A stretch of 64,000 nucleotides of DNA from Bradyrhizobium erythrophlei (GCF_900142985.1 NZ_LT670849.1:3844001-3908000); one strand, 5' to 3'; shown: positions 15,815 through 24,135, counted from the stretch's first letter. The notes: a model not told the origin generated them from the sequence alone. Numbers and translations: made by a program.

Positions 15815-16306
15815 ATGACCATTAAATCCAAATTATTGTGTGCTGTCGCGGCATCGGGATTTGCCGCCGTCGTCGCCACGGCGCCAGCGCAAGCACTGAC
15901 CACGCAGGAATGCAGTGCCAAGTATCAGGCGGCGAAGTCAGCCAACACCCTCAATGGCATGAAGTGGAATGATTTCCGCAAGGCTCAGTGCGGCGCCGAT
16001 GCAACGCCTGTGGCCGCGCCTGCGGCTCCGCCCGCAGCACCGCCGCCGCCCGTCGCCGAAGCCAAGCCGAAGGCTGCACCGCCCACGGCTGCGCCAGCTC
16101 CGACACTGCCGAGTGGACCTGCGATTTTCCCGATAATTGTTGATCAGAAGTACGCGCAGGAAAGCGCCGGCAAGGCGCGGATGCACACCTGCCTCGATCA
16201 GTACAATGCCAACAAGGCCGGCAATGGCAACGCTGGCCTGAAGTGGATCCAGAAGGGCGGCGGTTATTACAGCGAATGCAACAAGCGCCTGAAGGGGCCG
16301 GCTTGA
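15815..16306 (+). CDS. Secreted protein with two Cys-bounded repeats and a Pro/Ala linker
   Basis: A 163-residue protein: signal peptide to about residue 28 (AQALTT), then ECSAKYQAAKSANTLNGMKW..DFRKAQC, a Pro/Ala-rich linker of about 50 residues, then TCLDQYNANKAGNGNAGLKW..GGGYYSECNKRLKG. The two halves share C-x3-Y-x-A-x-K and GxKW spacing, so the protein looks like an internal duplication. The pattern recalls PsiF (C..KGL.G..R..F..C). GGAGAG precedes the ATG at 15815. It is paralogous to the next gene. I do not recognise a named function; it is probably periplasmic. Confidence 0.8.
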   Translation: MTIKSKLLCAVAASGFAAVVATAPAQALTTQECSAKYQAAKSANTLNGMKWNDFRKAQCGADATPVAAPAAPPAAPPPPVAEAKPKAAPPTAAPAPTLPSGPAIFPIIVDQKYAQESAGKARMHTCLDQYNANKAGNGNAGLKWIQKGGGYYSECNKRLKGPA

Positions 16307-16318
16307 TCGTTTAGTTGC

Positions 16319-16356
16319 ATAAGGCTCGGGCTGGAAACGGTCCGGGCCTTATTCTA
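16319..16356 (+). terminator. Probable intrinsic terminator between the paralogous secreted proteins
   Basis: AAGGCTCGG and CCGGGCCTT form an imperfect stem with G-T pairs around a 12-base loop, followed by ATTCTATT. It starts about 13 bases after the stop of the upstream secreted protein. Confidence 0.5.
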
Positions 16357-16420
16357 TTCGGTCCTTATTCTATCCGGGTATGGACGTGATAAAGTCTGAG
16401 CCGGATATTTCCGGGGAGAA

Positions 16421-16921
16421 ATGATGGGCAAATCTGAAACGGCCGCCGTTGTTGCGCTGATGCTTGCGTCTCAGATGCTCGGCTCCCAGATGTTCGCGCA
16501 GGCCGCGGCCTCGCCCCTCGTGTTTGCGCAAGCCGAGAACAAGGCCCCGGCCGGCGCGGCGCCTGCACCGTCACCCGCACCAAATGCGCCATCGACCATC
16601 GTTGCGCCTGCCGAAAAATCAGCGCTGTCGATCCCGGCCTGTTCGGTGAAATATCTGGAAGCCAAGGTCGCCGGCAAATTGCAGGGCCGCAAATGGGTCG
16701 ACTTCCGCCGCGACGAATGCGGAAGGCGCGAGACCACGGCCGTATTCCCGACCGAGATCTCGCCAAAATATGGAAGCGAAAAAGATCTCGACAAGGCGCG
16801 CACCAAGACCTGTGCCGATCAATTCACCGCCAACAAGGCGACCAACGCCAATGGCGGACTTGTCTGGGTCGAGAAGGACGGCGGCTACTACGCCGAGTGC
16901 ATCATCCGCCTGAAGGGATGA
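16421..16921 (+). CDS. Secreted Cys-repeat protein, paralogue of the preceding gene
   Basis: A 166-residue protein with a signal peptide (cleavage near AQAAA or VFAQA), a Pro/Ala linker, then CSVKYLEAKVAGKLQGRKWV..DFRRDEC and TCADQFTANKATNANGGLVW..DGGYYAECIIRLKG. Spacing and motif order match the upstream protein, so the pair is a tandem duplication. Here the Pro/Ala linker comes before both motifs, not between them. ATG 16421 and ATG 16424 are both possible; GGGGAGA lies just upstream. Function is unknown, with a periplasmic or outer-envelope location inferred from the signal peptide. Confidence 0.78.
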   Translation: MMGKSETAAVVALMLASQMLGSQMFAQAAASPLVFAQAENKAPAGAAPAPSPAPNAPSTIVAPAEKSALSIPACSVKYLEAKVAGKLQGRKWVDFRRDECGRRETTAVFPTEISPKYGSEKDLDKARTKTCADQFTANKATNANGGLVWVEKDGGYYAECIIRLKG

Positions 16922-16941
16922 ACCCTCTAACGTGAAATTCC

Positions 16942-17328
16942 ATGATCGCAAGCCTCAGCCTGATCCTGCTCTGTCAGTTGGCTGGTGAGGCTTTTGTGCG
17001 CGGGCTCGGTCTGCCGATGCCGGGGCCGGTGATCGGTCTGATCATCCTCTTGCTGCTGCTGCTGGCGCGCGATCATTTCACTTTGCTGGCGCGCGGGCCG
17101 CTGCAAGACGACGGCGTCGAGGCCGCGAGCCGCGGTTTGTTGGCTAATCTGTCGCTGCTGTTCGTTCCGGCCGGCGTCGGCGTCGTCCAGAAGCTCGACC
17201 TGATCGTCAATCACGGCGTCGCTTTTCTCGGTGTGCTCGTCATTTCCGTGTTGATCACGCTTCTGGTCACCGTCGCGACATTTCTCCTTGCAAGCCGTTT
17301 GTTGAGGCGCGGACAGGACACGCCATGA
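16942..17328 (+). CDS. CidA/LrgA-family holin-like membrane protein
   Basis: A 128-residue protein with four hydrophobic helices. LSLILLCQLAGEAFVRGLGL opens it, followed by PMPGPVIGLIILLLLL, the signature PGPVIG(L/M) of CidA/LrgA. LSLLFVPAGVGVVQ in the centre is the second conserved block. LrgA-type proteins act as holin-like partners of LrgB and have been linked to murein hydrolase control and, in some bacteria, to pyruvate/glycolate transport. It overlaps lrgB by four bases. Confidence 0.9.
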   Translation: MIASLSLILLCQLAGEAFVRGLGLPMPGPVIGLIILLLLLLARDHFTLLARGPLQDDGVEAASRGLLANLSLLFVPAGVGVVQKLDLIVNHGVAFLGVLVISVLITLLVTVATFLLASRLLRRGQDTP

Positions 17329-18047
17329 ACCGCGATCCGTTCTCGCTCTGGGTCTATCTCTCGCAGTCGCCGCTGTTGTGGCTCACGGTGACGCTATTGG
17401 TCTATGCGATCACGGACGCCGTCTCGCTCTGGACCCATCGGCACCCCTTTGCCAACCCGGTCCTGCATTCGATGTGGATCATCGGCGTGTTCCTCAAGGC
17501 GACTGACACATCCTACACCGCCTATTTCGGCGGCGCGCAGTTCGTGCATTTCCTGCTCGGACCAGCGACGGTCGCATTGGCAGTGCCGCTCTACGAGAAT
17601 CGCAAGGTGGTTGCTTCCGCCATTCTGCCGATGCTGGTGGCGCTCGCCGCAGGCTCGATCACCGCGGTCGTGTCCGTCGTGCTGCTCGCGGAGGCGGTCG
17701 GCCTGCCGCGCGAGGTGATTTTGTCGATGGCGCCGAAATCCGTCACCGCCGGTGTCGCGATGGGTATCAGCGAATCCCTTCATGCCGATCCGTCGCTGAC
17801 GGCGGTTGCCGTGATTCTGACCGGCATCATGGGCGCGATCACCGTCACGCCGCTGATGAATCGCATGCGCATCACCGATTTTCGTGCCCGCGGCTTTGCC
17901 GTGGGGATTGCGGCGCACGGCATCGGCACCGCGCGCGCCTTTCAGGTCGATGAGGTCGCGGGCGTATTTGCCGGCATTGCAATGAGTCTGAATGCGCTGG
18001 TCACATCGCTGCTGGTGCCACTGGCGGTCACCTTCCTGCTGCGCTAA
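17325..18047 (+). CDS. LrgB-family membrane protein
   Basis: A 240-residue polytopic protein. FGGAQFVHFLLGPATVALAV contains the LLGPATVALAVPLY motif of LrgB/CidB, and SMAPKSVTAGVAMGISE the second conserved APKSVT block. AAHGIGTARAFQ near the C-terminus is also family-typical. It is translated with lrgA (ATGA overlap) and together they form the usual LrgAB pair. A transport role for small organic acids is the current view in several species; the substrate here is not readable. Confidence 0.92.
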   Translation: MNRDPFSLWVYLSQSPLLWLTVTLLVYAITDAVSLWTHRHPFANPVLHSMWIIGVFLKATDTSYTAYFGGAQFVHFLLGPATVALAVPLYENRKVVASAILPMLVALAAGSITAVVSVVLLAEAVGLPREVILSMAPKSVTAGVAMGISESLHADPSLTAVAVILTGIMGAITVTPLMNRMRITDFRARGFAVGIAAHGIGTARAFQVDEVAGVFAGIAMSLNALVTSLLVPLAVTFLLR

Positions 18048-18102
18048 CAGAACTTTCCCAAGGGCCTGTTGAGAGGTCCGTTTCGCCAAAAGGTCTCGTC
18101 TC

Positions 18103-18885
18103 TTGATCATCTCCACGATGCAAGCAGCGTTAGGTGTCGCATCGGGAGCGCTGGTCGGATTTTCGCTCGGCCTGATCGGCGGCGGCGGATCGATCCTGGC
18201 GGTGCCGCTGATGGTCTATGTGGTTGGCGTTGCCGACGCCCATATCGCGATCGGCACGAGCGCTATTGCGGTCGCGACCAATGCGGCGATCAATTTGTGG
18301 AATCACGCACGCGGCGGCACCGTGCGCTGGTCGTGCGCCATTCCCTTTGCGGCAGCGGGCATTGCAGGCGCACTGGTCGGCACAATTTTCGGCAAGCTGC
18401 TCGATGGCCGAAAACTGCTGGTGCTGTTTGCGCTGTTGATGCTCATCATCGCCGTGCTGATGCTCAAGACGCGCGCGCGCGAAGGTGTGCCGGATGTCCG
18501 CATCAGCCGCGACAACATGCCGGCGATCCTGGGTCTCGGCCTCGCCACCGGGACGCTGTCCGGCTTCTTCGGTATCGGCGGCGGTTTCCTGATCGTGCCC
18601 GCCTTGATGCTGGCAACCGGCATGCCGATCATCAACGCGGTCAGTTCCTCGCTGGTCGCGGTGACGGCTTTTGGCTTATCTACGGCTGCGAGCTATGCAT
18701 GGTCGGGGCTGGTTTCCTGGCAGCTGGCCGGACTATTCATTGCCGGCGGACTGGCCGGCGGCCTGATCGGCACCGGCCTCGCACGGTCGCTATCGGCGCA
18801 GCGCGGCGCGCTCAACATCGTGTTCGCCTCTGTCATTGTGCTGGTGGCGCTCTATATGCTCACGCGTAACTTATTCGCCTTCTGA
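18103..18885 (+). CDS. TauE/SafE-family sulfite/anion exporter
   Basis: A 260-residue membrane protein with two repeats of the TauE/SafE fold. LVGFSLGLIGGGGSILAVPL in the first half and SGFFGIGGGFLIVPALMLAT in the second are the G-rich signature loops. There are about eight hydrophobic segments. Members export sulfite, sulfoacetate or related organosulfur anions. The start may be the TTG at 18103 or ATG 18118; the former has AAAGG nearby. The DsbA-like gene follows 38 bp downstream on the same strand. Confidence 0.88.
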   Translation: MIISTMQAALGVASGALVGFSLGLIGGGGSILAVPLMVYVVGVADAHIAIGTSAIAVATNAAINLWNHARGGTVRWSCAIPFAAAGIAGALVGTIFGKLLDGRKLLVLFALLMLIIAVLMLKTRAREGVPDVRISRDNMPAILGLGLATGTLSGFFGIGGGFLIVPALMLATGMPIINAVSSSLVAVTAFGLSTAASYAWSGLVSWQLAGLFIAGGLAGGLIGTGLARSLSAQRGALNIVFASVIVLVALYMLTRNLFAF

Positions 18886-18923
18886 CCATAAATGAGGCAG
18901 TACACCGATAAAGGCGGCCGGAG

Positions 18924-19598
18924 ATGTCCATGAGAGATACGATCGATCGAGTTCAGTTGAACCGGCGGGGCCTTTTGAGCTCGCTCGCGGGTTCAGTGGC
19001 TGCGCTCGGCACAGGTATCCTGTCCACATCCGTGCGCGCCGAGACTGAGGAAGTGCTGACCGAAGCGTTGGTCCTGCGCGATCCGGAAATTCCGGTGGCA
19101 GGGAATGCGTCCGGCGACATCTCGATCGTCGAATATTTCGACTATCAATGTCCGTATTGCCGCAAGGTCGATCCGGAACTGCAGCAGGTGGTCCATGATG
19201 ACGGCAAGGTACGGCTGGTCTTGAAGGACTGGCCGATCCTGGGGCCAATGTCGGTGACGGCGGCACGGCTGGCGCAGGCGAGCAAATACCAGGACAAATT
19301 CGTTGAATCTCATGACGCGCTGATCGCCATCAATTCGAAGCTGACGGAGGCCAAGATTCGCGAGGCGCTTGCGGCCGGCGGCATCGACATGGATCGGCTT
19401 GACCGCGATCTCACCAGCCATGCAAAGGACATCGACGCCACGCTGATGCGCAACAACGACCAGGCGAGCGCGTTCGAATTCCGCGGCACGCCGTCCTTCA
19501 TTGTTGGAAAATTTCGCGTGCCCGGCGTGCTGACCATGGCGCAATTCACCCAGGCCATCGCCGACGCACGAAAAGCGGCCTCCGTAAAGAAAAAATAG
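18924..19598 (+). CDS. DsbA-family thiol-disulfide oxidoreductase
   Basis: A 224-residue exported protein. NRRGLLSSLAGSVAALGTG looks like a Tat-type signal with the twin Arg near residue 14. The thioredoxin fold carries YFDYQCPYCRK with the active-site CPYC at residues 76-79, and the cis-Pro loop FRGTPSFIVG near the C-terminus. It belongs to the DsbA/ScsC/BdbD-like group and should oxidise or shuffle disulfides in the periplasm, with the DsbB encoded about 5 kb upstream a possible partner. Confidence 0.9.
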   Translation: MSMRDTIDRVQLNRRGLLSSLAGSVAALGTGILSTSVRAETEEVLTEALVLRDPEIPVAGNASGDISIVEYFDYQCPYCRKVDPELQQVVHDDGKVRLVLKDWPILGPMSVTAARLAQASKYQDKFVESHDALIAINSKLTEAKIREALAAGGIDMDRLDRDLTSHAKDIDATLMRNNDQASAFEFRGTPSFIVGKFRVPGVLTMAQFTQAIADARKAASVKKK

Positions 19599-19649
19599 CA
19601 CCGCAGCCGCTACGTCGGCGACAACCGCTATCTCAACGACAAGCGCGCG

Positions 19650-19856
19650 TCAGCGCGACGACAACCGGGCCCAATCTTCGTGGGCGCGTGCCTTCATCGC
19701 ACGCCAGTCCGCGGAGGCAACGTCCCAATTGACAATCGTTCGGTTGGTCGCAGCGCTCTGCCCGTTCGCGACCGACGACGTCGATTGGGAGTCGTAAATA
19801 TAGACGCCGGCGACGAGCAGTAATGCGCCCAGGATCATTCCTATGAAAACCTGCAT
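19650..19856 (-). CDS. Small membrane-anchored hypothetical protein, 68 aa
   Basis: MQVFIGMILGALLLVAGVYI is a single membrane helix. The tail has NRTIVNWDVASADWRAMKAR, a pattern I have seen in short uncharacterised rhizobial proteins. It is convergent with the DsbA-like gene. Its start region (19857-19985) separates it from the divergent SDR gene. A ribosome site GGAGAT stands six bases before the ATG. No function can be assigned. Confidence 0.65.
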   Translation of the reverse strand: MQVFIGMILGALLLVAGVYIYDSQSTSSVANGQSAATNRTIVNWDVASADWRAMKARAHEDWARLSSR

Positions 19857-19985
19857 CGCTGATCTCCAAAATGACGCGCGACAACGTGCGCGGATCGGGA
19901 ATGGTTCCCGCGTTTGACAGCATGTTTGCGTGACCGGGTCCTGATATAAGATGTTTTTGGACGAGCGATCGGGACAGGAGGCAAC

Positions 19986-20726
19986 ATGACCGACAAAACG
20001 AAGAAAGTCGCCATCGTGACCGGGGCTTCGCGCGGCATCGGAGCGGCCATAGCGGAGCGTTTGGCCCGTGACCGGTTTGCGGTTGTCGTCAACTACTCGG
20101 CGAGCGCCGGTCCTGCCGAGGCCCTCGTTGGAAAAATCAAGGCAAACGGTGGCAGCGCATCGGCTGTTCGCGCCGATGTCGCCGACCCCGCCTCCATGCG
20201 ATCCATGTTCGAGGCCACCGAAAAGGCATTCGGCGGTATCGATGCGCTTGTCAACAATGCCGGCATCATGACGCTCGCCAAGGTCGCCGACAGCGACGAC
20301 GCGATGCTCGATCGGCAGATCGCGGTCAACCTCAAGGGCACTTTCTACGGCATGCGGGAAGCGGCGCGGCGAATGCGCAACGGCGGCGGAATCGTCAATT
20401 TATCGACCAGCGTCGTCGGCACCAAGCTCGAGACCTACAGCATCTACGCAGCGACAAAAGCGGCCGTAGAAACGATGACGGCCATTCTCTCCAAGGAATT
20501 GCGCGGCCGTAACATCACCGTCAATGCCGTTGCGCCGGGGCCGGTCGAGACTGAATTGTTTCTTGAGGGAAAATCGCCGGAGCTGGTCGAGCGGATGGCG
20601 AAGATGAACCCGATGGAGCGTCTCGGTACGCCGGAGGACATCGCCTCCGTGGTCTCGTTCCTGCTCGGTTCCGATGGCGGGTGGGTCAACGGCCAGGTGC
20701 TGCGCGCCAATGGCGGGATGGTGTGA
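19986..20726 (+). CDS. SDR-family NAD(P)-dependent oxidoreductase
   Basis: A 246-residue classical short-chain dehydrogenase. The dinucleotide site is VTGASRGIGAAIAE. NNAGIM follows, with catalytic Ser in STSVVG and YAATK (Tyr-x3-Lys). The C-terminal GSDGGWVNGQVLRANGGMV is the standard ending. It is close to 3-oxoacyl-ACP reductase-like SDRs, but the substrate cannot be told from sequence. AGGAGG lies about seven bases before the ATG. It stands alone between a divergent small gene and a convergent esterase. Confidence 0.9.
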   Translation: MTDKTKKVAIVTGASRGIGAAIAERLARDRFAVVVNYSASAGPAEALVGKIKANGGSASAVRADVADPASMRSMFEATEKAFGGIDALVNNAGIMTLAKVADSDDAMLDRQIAVNLKGTFYGMREAARRMRNGGGIVNLSTSVVGTKLETYSIYAATKAAVETMTAILSKELRGRNITVNAVAPGPVETELFLEGKSPELVERMAKMNPMERLGTPEDIASVVSFLLGSDGGWVNGQVLRANGGMV

Positions 20727-20729
20727 GGT

Positions 20730-21800
20730 TTAGGCTTCACCGAGCCACTTCAGGATCGGCGCGTTCATCTCGCGCGGATAGCAATGGCTGAGGTTGTCGA
20801 TTTCGCGATAGGTGACGTTGGCGCCGGCCGCCGTCAGTACGTCTCGGGTGATCCGCGCCGTCTGCACCGGAAACATCCAGTCGAGTGCGCCGTGCACGAT
20901 ATGGATCGGCAGGCCGCGTAGCCGCTCAGTGTCGGCTGTCTCCGCCATCAGCGGATGAAACGTCGCTGCGATCGGCGCCAGGTGCGTGAAGGGCGAGGTG
21001 CGTTCGAGCCCGGTAACGTAACTAAAAGTGCCGCCATCGCTCATGCCTGTCAGCAGCAATTTTCGGGAATCGATGTTGTAGCGGCTGCGTACGATTTCGA
21101 GAATGCGCGCAAGGTTCGCCGTATCCGCGTCTTCGCCCATCAAGGCCCAGGTCGCGCCCAACGCCGTCGGGGTCACCAGAATGGCACCTAGGCTGCGGGC
21201 ATCGCGCAGCCAGCGCCAGAGAAAGCCGCGGCCGTTGCCGCTGCCGCCATGCAGCCCCATCACCAGCGGAAGAGCGCGATCGGGCGTGTAGTATTCCGGC
21301 ACATAGAGTGAAAAGCCGCCACGGCTGCGCGGCTCGTTGTTGTCGTGGATGATGCCGGTCGCCTCGTTTGCAGGCGCGGCCAGGCGCGCCAGCAGGTCGG
21401 CATCCTCGCAAAGCTCGGGATTGAGAAAGAAGCTGCTCACCGGGGGAAACCTGGCGGTCAGCGGATAGAGCACCTCTTCCGCGCGTGGCAATTGTCGCAG
21501 CGCACGAAACGCCAGCGTCATGTCGCCCTGGCCCGATCGCACGGCACGGAGCCCCGAAAATGCCGACAGCGCCGCATCGCTCGCCGTCTCGATCGCACCT
21601 CGGATGTCGGCAAACTCGGCTGGCCAGTTCGAGAGACGCGAACGGACCGCGCCCAGGTCCTCATCCGGTTGTCCCGCGGCGTCCATCACGCGATCGAAGG
21701 AGGGCGGGTGAAAATGGCGCGCGACGAAGCCGAGTGCTTCGATTGATTGCAATAGTGGCGGCAATACCGCCACGACGTCATCGATCACGGCCTCGCTCAT
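20730..21800 (-). CDS. Phospholipase/carboxylesterase-like alpha/beta hydrolase
   Basis: A 356-residue protein. The first 150 residues are helical with no recognised motif. The C-terminal two-thirds is an alpha/beta hydrolase of the feruloyl-esterase/YpfH type: LVMGLHGGSGNGRGF for the oxyanion hole, LLTGMSDGGTF as nucleophile elbow, HGALDWMFPV for the acid and NLSHCYPREMN for the His. The N-terminal extension is longer than usual. It converges with the SDR gene four bases apart and is followed upstream by the pseudoprotease gene on the same strand, separated by 12 bases, so the two are likely co-transcribed. Confidence 0.8.
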   Translation of the reverse strand: MSEAVIDDVVAVLPPLLQSIEALGFVARHFHPPSFDRVMDAAGQPDEDLGAVRSRLSNWPAEFADIRGAIETASDAALSAFSGLRAVRSGQGDMTLAFRALRQLPRAEEVLYPLTARFPPVSSFFLNPELCEDADLLARLAAPANEATGIIHDNNEPRSRGGFSLYVPEYYTPDRALPLVMGLHGGSGNGRGFLWRWLRDARSLGAILVTPTALGATWALMGEDADTANLARILEIVRSRYNIDSRKLLLTGMSDGGTFSYVTGLERTSPFTHLAPIAATFHPLMAETADTERLRGLPIHIVHGALDWMFPVQTARITRDVLTAAGANVTYREIDNLSHCYPREMNAPILKWLGEA

Positions 21801-21812
21801 CGGCGCGAGCCG

Positions 21813-22784
21813 CTAATGTAAACGTGGCGCCTTCAACAGCCGCGCCCGGTCGGTCGAGGCCAGCACGACGTCAAAGGTGACGCCTTCGTGGTGCACGGTG
21901 AGCGGCACGTCGACGCCCGCCGATCCCAGCGACCAGAGCTTGCGGTAAAAACCCGCCTGCGAGGTGACCTTGTCACCGTTGATGGCGAGGATCACATCGC
22001 CCGACTTGAGCTCGGCACGTGCAGCGGGTCCTTTGGCGGAGATGCCGACGATGACGACGCGATCGTCGATTTCGGTCGTATACATCCCAAGCCAGGGCCG
22101 CGCCGGCTTGTTGACGCGGCCGAACTTGCGCAAGTCGTCGAGTACCGGTTTCAGGAGGTCGATCGGCACCACCATGTTGATATGCTCGGGCTTGTTGTCG
22201 CGCTCCCGCTCGAGCTGAAGCGAGCCGATTCCGATCAGTTCGCCGCGCTCCGAGAGCAGTCCCGTGCCGCCCCAATTGGGATGCGCGGGGTGGGTGAAGA
22301 TCGCCTCGTCCAGCATATATTCCCAGTAACCGGCAAACTCCTGCTTGGCGGCGATCTGGCTCGCCACCGAGCGCGTGCGCCCGCCGACGCCGCCCAGCAC
22401 CACGCGATCCCCGACGGAAGTGGTCGCCGACGAGCCGATCGGCAGCGGATCGAGGTCGAGCCGGCCGAGCGCCTGCACCAGTCCGAAACCGGTCACCGCA
22501 TCGAATCCGAGAGCATGGCCTTCCACGGCGCGTCCGTCGCCCATGTGCAGCCAGACCGCCTCGGCCTCTGTGATGAGATAACCGATCGTCAGCACCAGAC
22601 CATCATCGATGATGACACCATTGCCGGCGCGCTCGGTGCCGAGCGTGTCGGCTGTGAAGGCGTCAGGGGGAATGATCGAATGCAGGCCGACCACCGAGGC
22701 AAGCGTGCGGTCGAGATCGAAGCCGTAATCGCTCGCGCGCGGCTGGTTCGCCGGCGGCACCTTCCATTCTGTGAGGGCAGGCAT
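21813..22784 (-). CDS. HtrA/S1C-type trypsin-PDZ protein with all three catalytic residues replaced
   Basis: A 323-residue protein from ATG 22784 (GGGAG seven bases upstream). Residues 30-230 align by eye with the DegP protease domain and about 235-323 form a PDZ domain (GDVILAINGDKV). The triad is gone. The 'TNxHVV' block reads LTIGYLITEA (His to Tyr69), the 'DxxTDLAVL' block reads FDAVTGFGLVQ (Asp to Gly99), and 'GNSGGPL' reads PNWGGTGLL (Ser to Trp171). There is no signal peptide, so it is likely cytosolic. It is best read as a pseudoprotease that binds peptides or scaffolds. It probably shares an operon with the esterase downstream. Confidence 0.82.
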   Translation of the reverse strand: MPALTEWKVPPANQPRASDYGFDLDRTLASVVGLHSIIPPDAFTADTLGTERAGNGVIIDDGLVLTIGYLITEAEAVWLHMGDGRAVEGHALGFDAVTGFGLVQALGRLDLDPLPIGSSATTSVGDRVVLGGVGGRTRSVASQIAAKQEFAGYWEYMLDEAIFTHPAHPNWGGTGLLSERGELIGIGSLQLERERDNKPEHINMVVPIDLLKPVLDDLRKFGRVNKPARPWLGMYTTEIDDRVVIVGISAKGPAARAELKSGDVILAINGDKVTSQAGFYRKLWSLGSAGVDVPLTVHHEGVTFDVVLASTDRARLLKAPRLH

Positions 22785-22904
22785 GGAGAATCTCCCAAAC
22801 GGCGTCCGAAAGCCTCGCCTAGCGCCGCCTGTTTGACGTTCCTGCACCGCAAGCGGCAAATTCGACCAGGAACGTCAAATAGAGGAGCGGCACTAGAATC
22901 ATAG

Positions 22905-23241
22905 GTGTGCTAGTGCCCATAACTTTCCGAGGTTCGTGAAAGGTGGGTGCTGAGACGTAACACGAATCTCGGAAAGTGGGCAGTAGGCGGCGATTTCGAT
23001 TCCGCTGATGTCAATCTTAGGCCGCAAATTTTCTTCGGAAAAGGCCTTGCGCGGCGGGATTGCGGCCGGCTCCATCATTCGCATGGTACGGCTCTGCAAG
23101 GGAAATTCGTCGCCTCGAGCGGCCGCGTATCGCCCTTGTTAAGCTTTCGCGAAGTTAACGATGTACCGCAAGCTTGCATAAAGGGTCCGCTACTAGTCTG
23201 TGCCCCCGGAATTTCAGCAAAGTTTTTATTAGGGGGTCAAA
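22905..23241. other. Non-coding stretch with an inverted repeat upstream of a small gene
   Basis: No supported gene. It contains the inverted repeat at 22914-22982. A short antisense frame (22899-23099, beginning MQSRTMRMMEPAAIPP) lacks a good ribosome site, and I do not trust it. The right-hand end holds the promoter region and AGGGGG ribosome site of the 50-residue gene that starts at 23242. Confidence 0.4.
22914..22982. repeat. Large imperfect inverted repeat
   Basis: The left arm (22914-22938: TGCCCA, then TAA, then CTTTCCGAGGTTCGTG) pairs with the right arm (22961-22982: CACGAATCTCGGAAAG, then TGGGCA). There is one mismatch and a three-base bulge; the loop is 22 bases. There is no T-tract. 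It is likely a dispersed palindromic element or a transcript hairpin. Confidence 0.6.
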
Positions 23242-23394
23242 ATGGATAGCGTTACGAAAACTTCTGCCCAGCCCGCGCCGTCGATGGCCAACAACGCCAT
23301 CGTCACTGTGATGGCGGTAATCTGCGGCCTTGCGGTGCTCGTGTTTGCCTGCATGGCGACCTCCGGCATCGATATGAGCGCCGGCTTCTTCTGA
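23242..23394 (+). CDS. Small membrane protein, 50 aa
   Basis: ATG 23242 follows AGGGGG by six bases. The frame encodes a 50-residue protein with a polar N-terminus (MDSVTKTSAQPAPSMANN) and one membrane helix (AIVTVMAVICGLAVLVFACM) ending GIDMSAGFF. A strong hairpin follows 28 bases after the stop, so the gene looks like an independent transcription unit. No family is recognised. Codon use and clean boundaries make it more convincing than its length suggests. Confidence 0.65.
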   Translation: MDSVTKTSAQPAPSMANNAIVTVMAVICGLAVLVFACMATSGIDMSAGFF

Positions 23395-23421
23395 TCGCGC
23401 TTCCAGGTTCCGAATAAATCC

Positions 23422-23456
23422 ATTCGGCGCCGGGGCTTGTCGCTCCCGCGCCGAAT
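23422..23456 (+). terminator. Strong terminator-like hairpin
   Basis: ATTCGGCGCCGGGGC and GCTCCCGCGCCGAAT form a nearly perfect 15-bp stem around a five-base loop, followed by TTGCTT. It lies 28 bases after the small membrane protein and 74 bases before the convergent HNH gene end, so it can serve the former. Confidence 0.65.
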
Positions 23457-23529
23457 TTGCTTGCGTCCAATCCTGAATTTTAATCGAGCTGCGCGCGCTG
23501 GATGACTTGAGGCCGGCGGCGCCATGCGT

Positions 23530-24135
23530 TTATGGATCGAGCTCGGTATCCCAATAGAGATAGTCGAGCCAGCTTTGGTGCAGATAGTTCGGCGGAAACA
23601 GCCGGCCATTGCGGTGAAGCTGATGCACCGTCGGCGCGAACGGCTGCTGCTTCGGGAACATCCGCGCCTGCTGCGGCGTCAGATTGCCCTTTTTCAGATT
23701 GCATGGCGAGCACGCGGCCACCACGTTTTCCCAGGTGGTCTGGCCGCCCTTGCTGCGCGGAATGATGTGGTCGAACGTAAGATCGTCGCCGGACAAACAG
23801 TATTGGCAGGAGAAGCGATCGCGCAGGAAAACGTTGAAACGGGTGAACGCGGGATGGGTGGTCGGTTTGACGAAGGACTTCAGCGACACCACGCTGGGCA
23901 GCTGAATCTCGAACGTCGGGCTGCGAACAGCGCGATCGTAGTGCTCAACGATGTTGACGCGGTCGAGAAACACCGCCTTGATCGCGTCCTGCCACGACCA
24001 CAGCGAGAGCGGATAATAACTCAGCGGCCGGAAATCCGCGTTCAGCACTAATACCGGCCAACCGCCTTGCGAGACATGTGCGTTCAAGTAACGCTCCTGG
24101 CCTCCATATAGCTGCGAAGCAGCCTGCATTGACAT
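23530..24135 (-). CDS. HNH endonuclease
   Basis: A 201-residue protein. The C-terminal half has FSCQYCLSGDDLTFDHIIPR, then SKGGQTTWENVVAACSPCNLKKGNLT, which is the CxxC-DH-N-CxxCN pattern of HNH nucleases with a zinc-stabilised core. The N-terminal 60 residues (VLVLNADFRPLSYYPLSLWS) are conserved in stand-alone chromosomal HNH proteins of alphaproteobacteria. No restriction or mobile-element partner is nearby, so a housekeeping DNA role is likely. The start may be the first or third codon (MSM). Confidence 0.9.
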   Translation of the reverse strand: MSMQAASQLYGGQERYLNAHVSQGGWPVLVLNADFRPLSYYPLSLWSWQDAIKAVFLDRVNIVEHYDRAVRSPTFEIQLPSVVSLKSFVKPTTHPAFTRFNVFLRDRFSCQYCLSGDDLTFDHIIPRSKGGQTTWENVVAACSPCNLKKGNLTPQQARMFPKQQPFAPTVHQLHRNGRLFPPNYLHQSWLDYLYWDTELDP

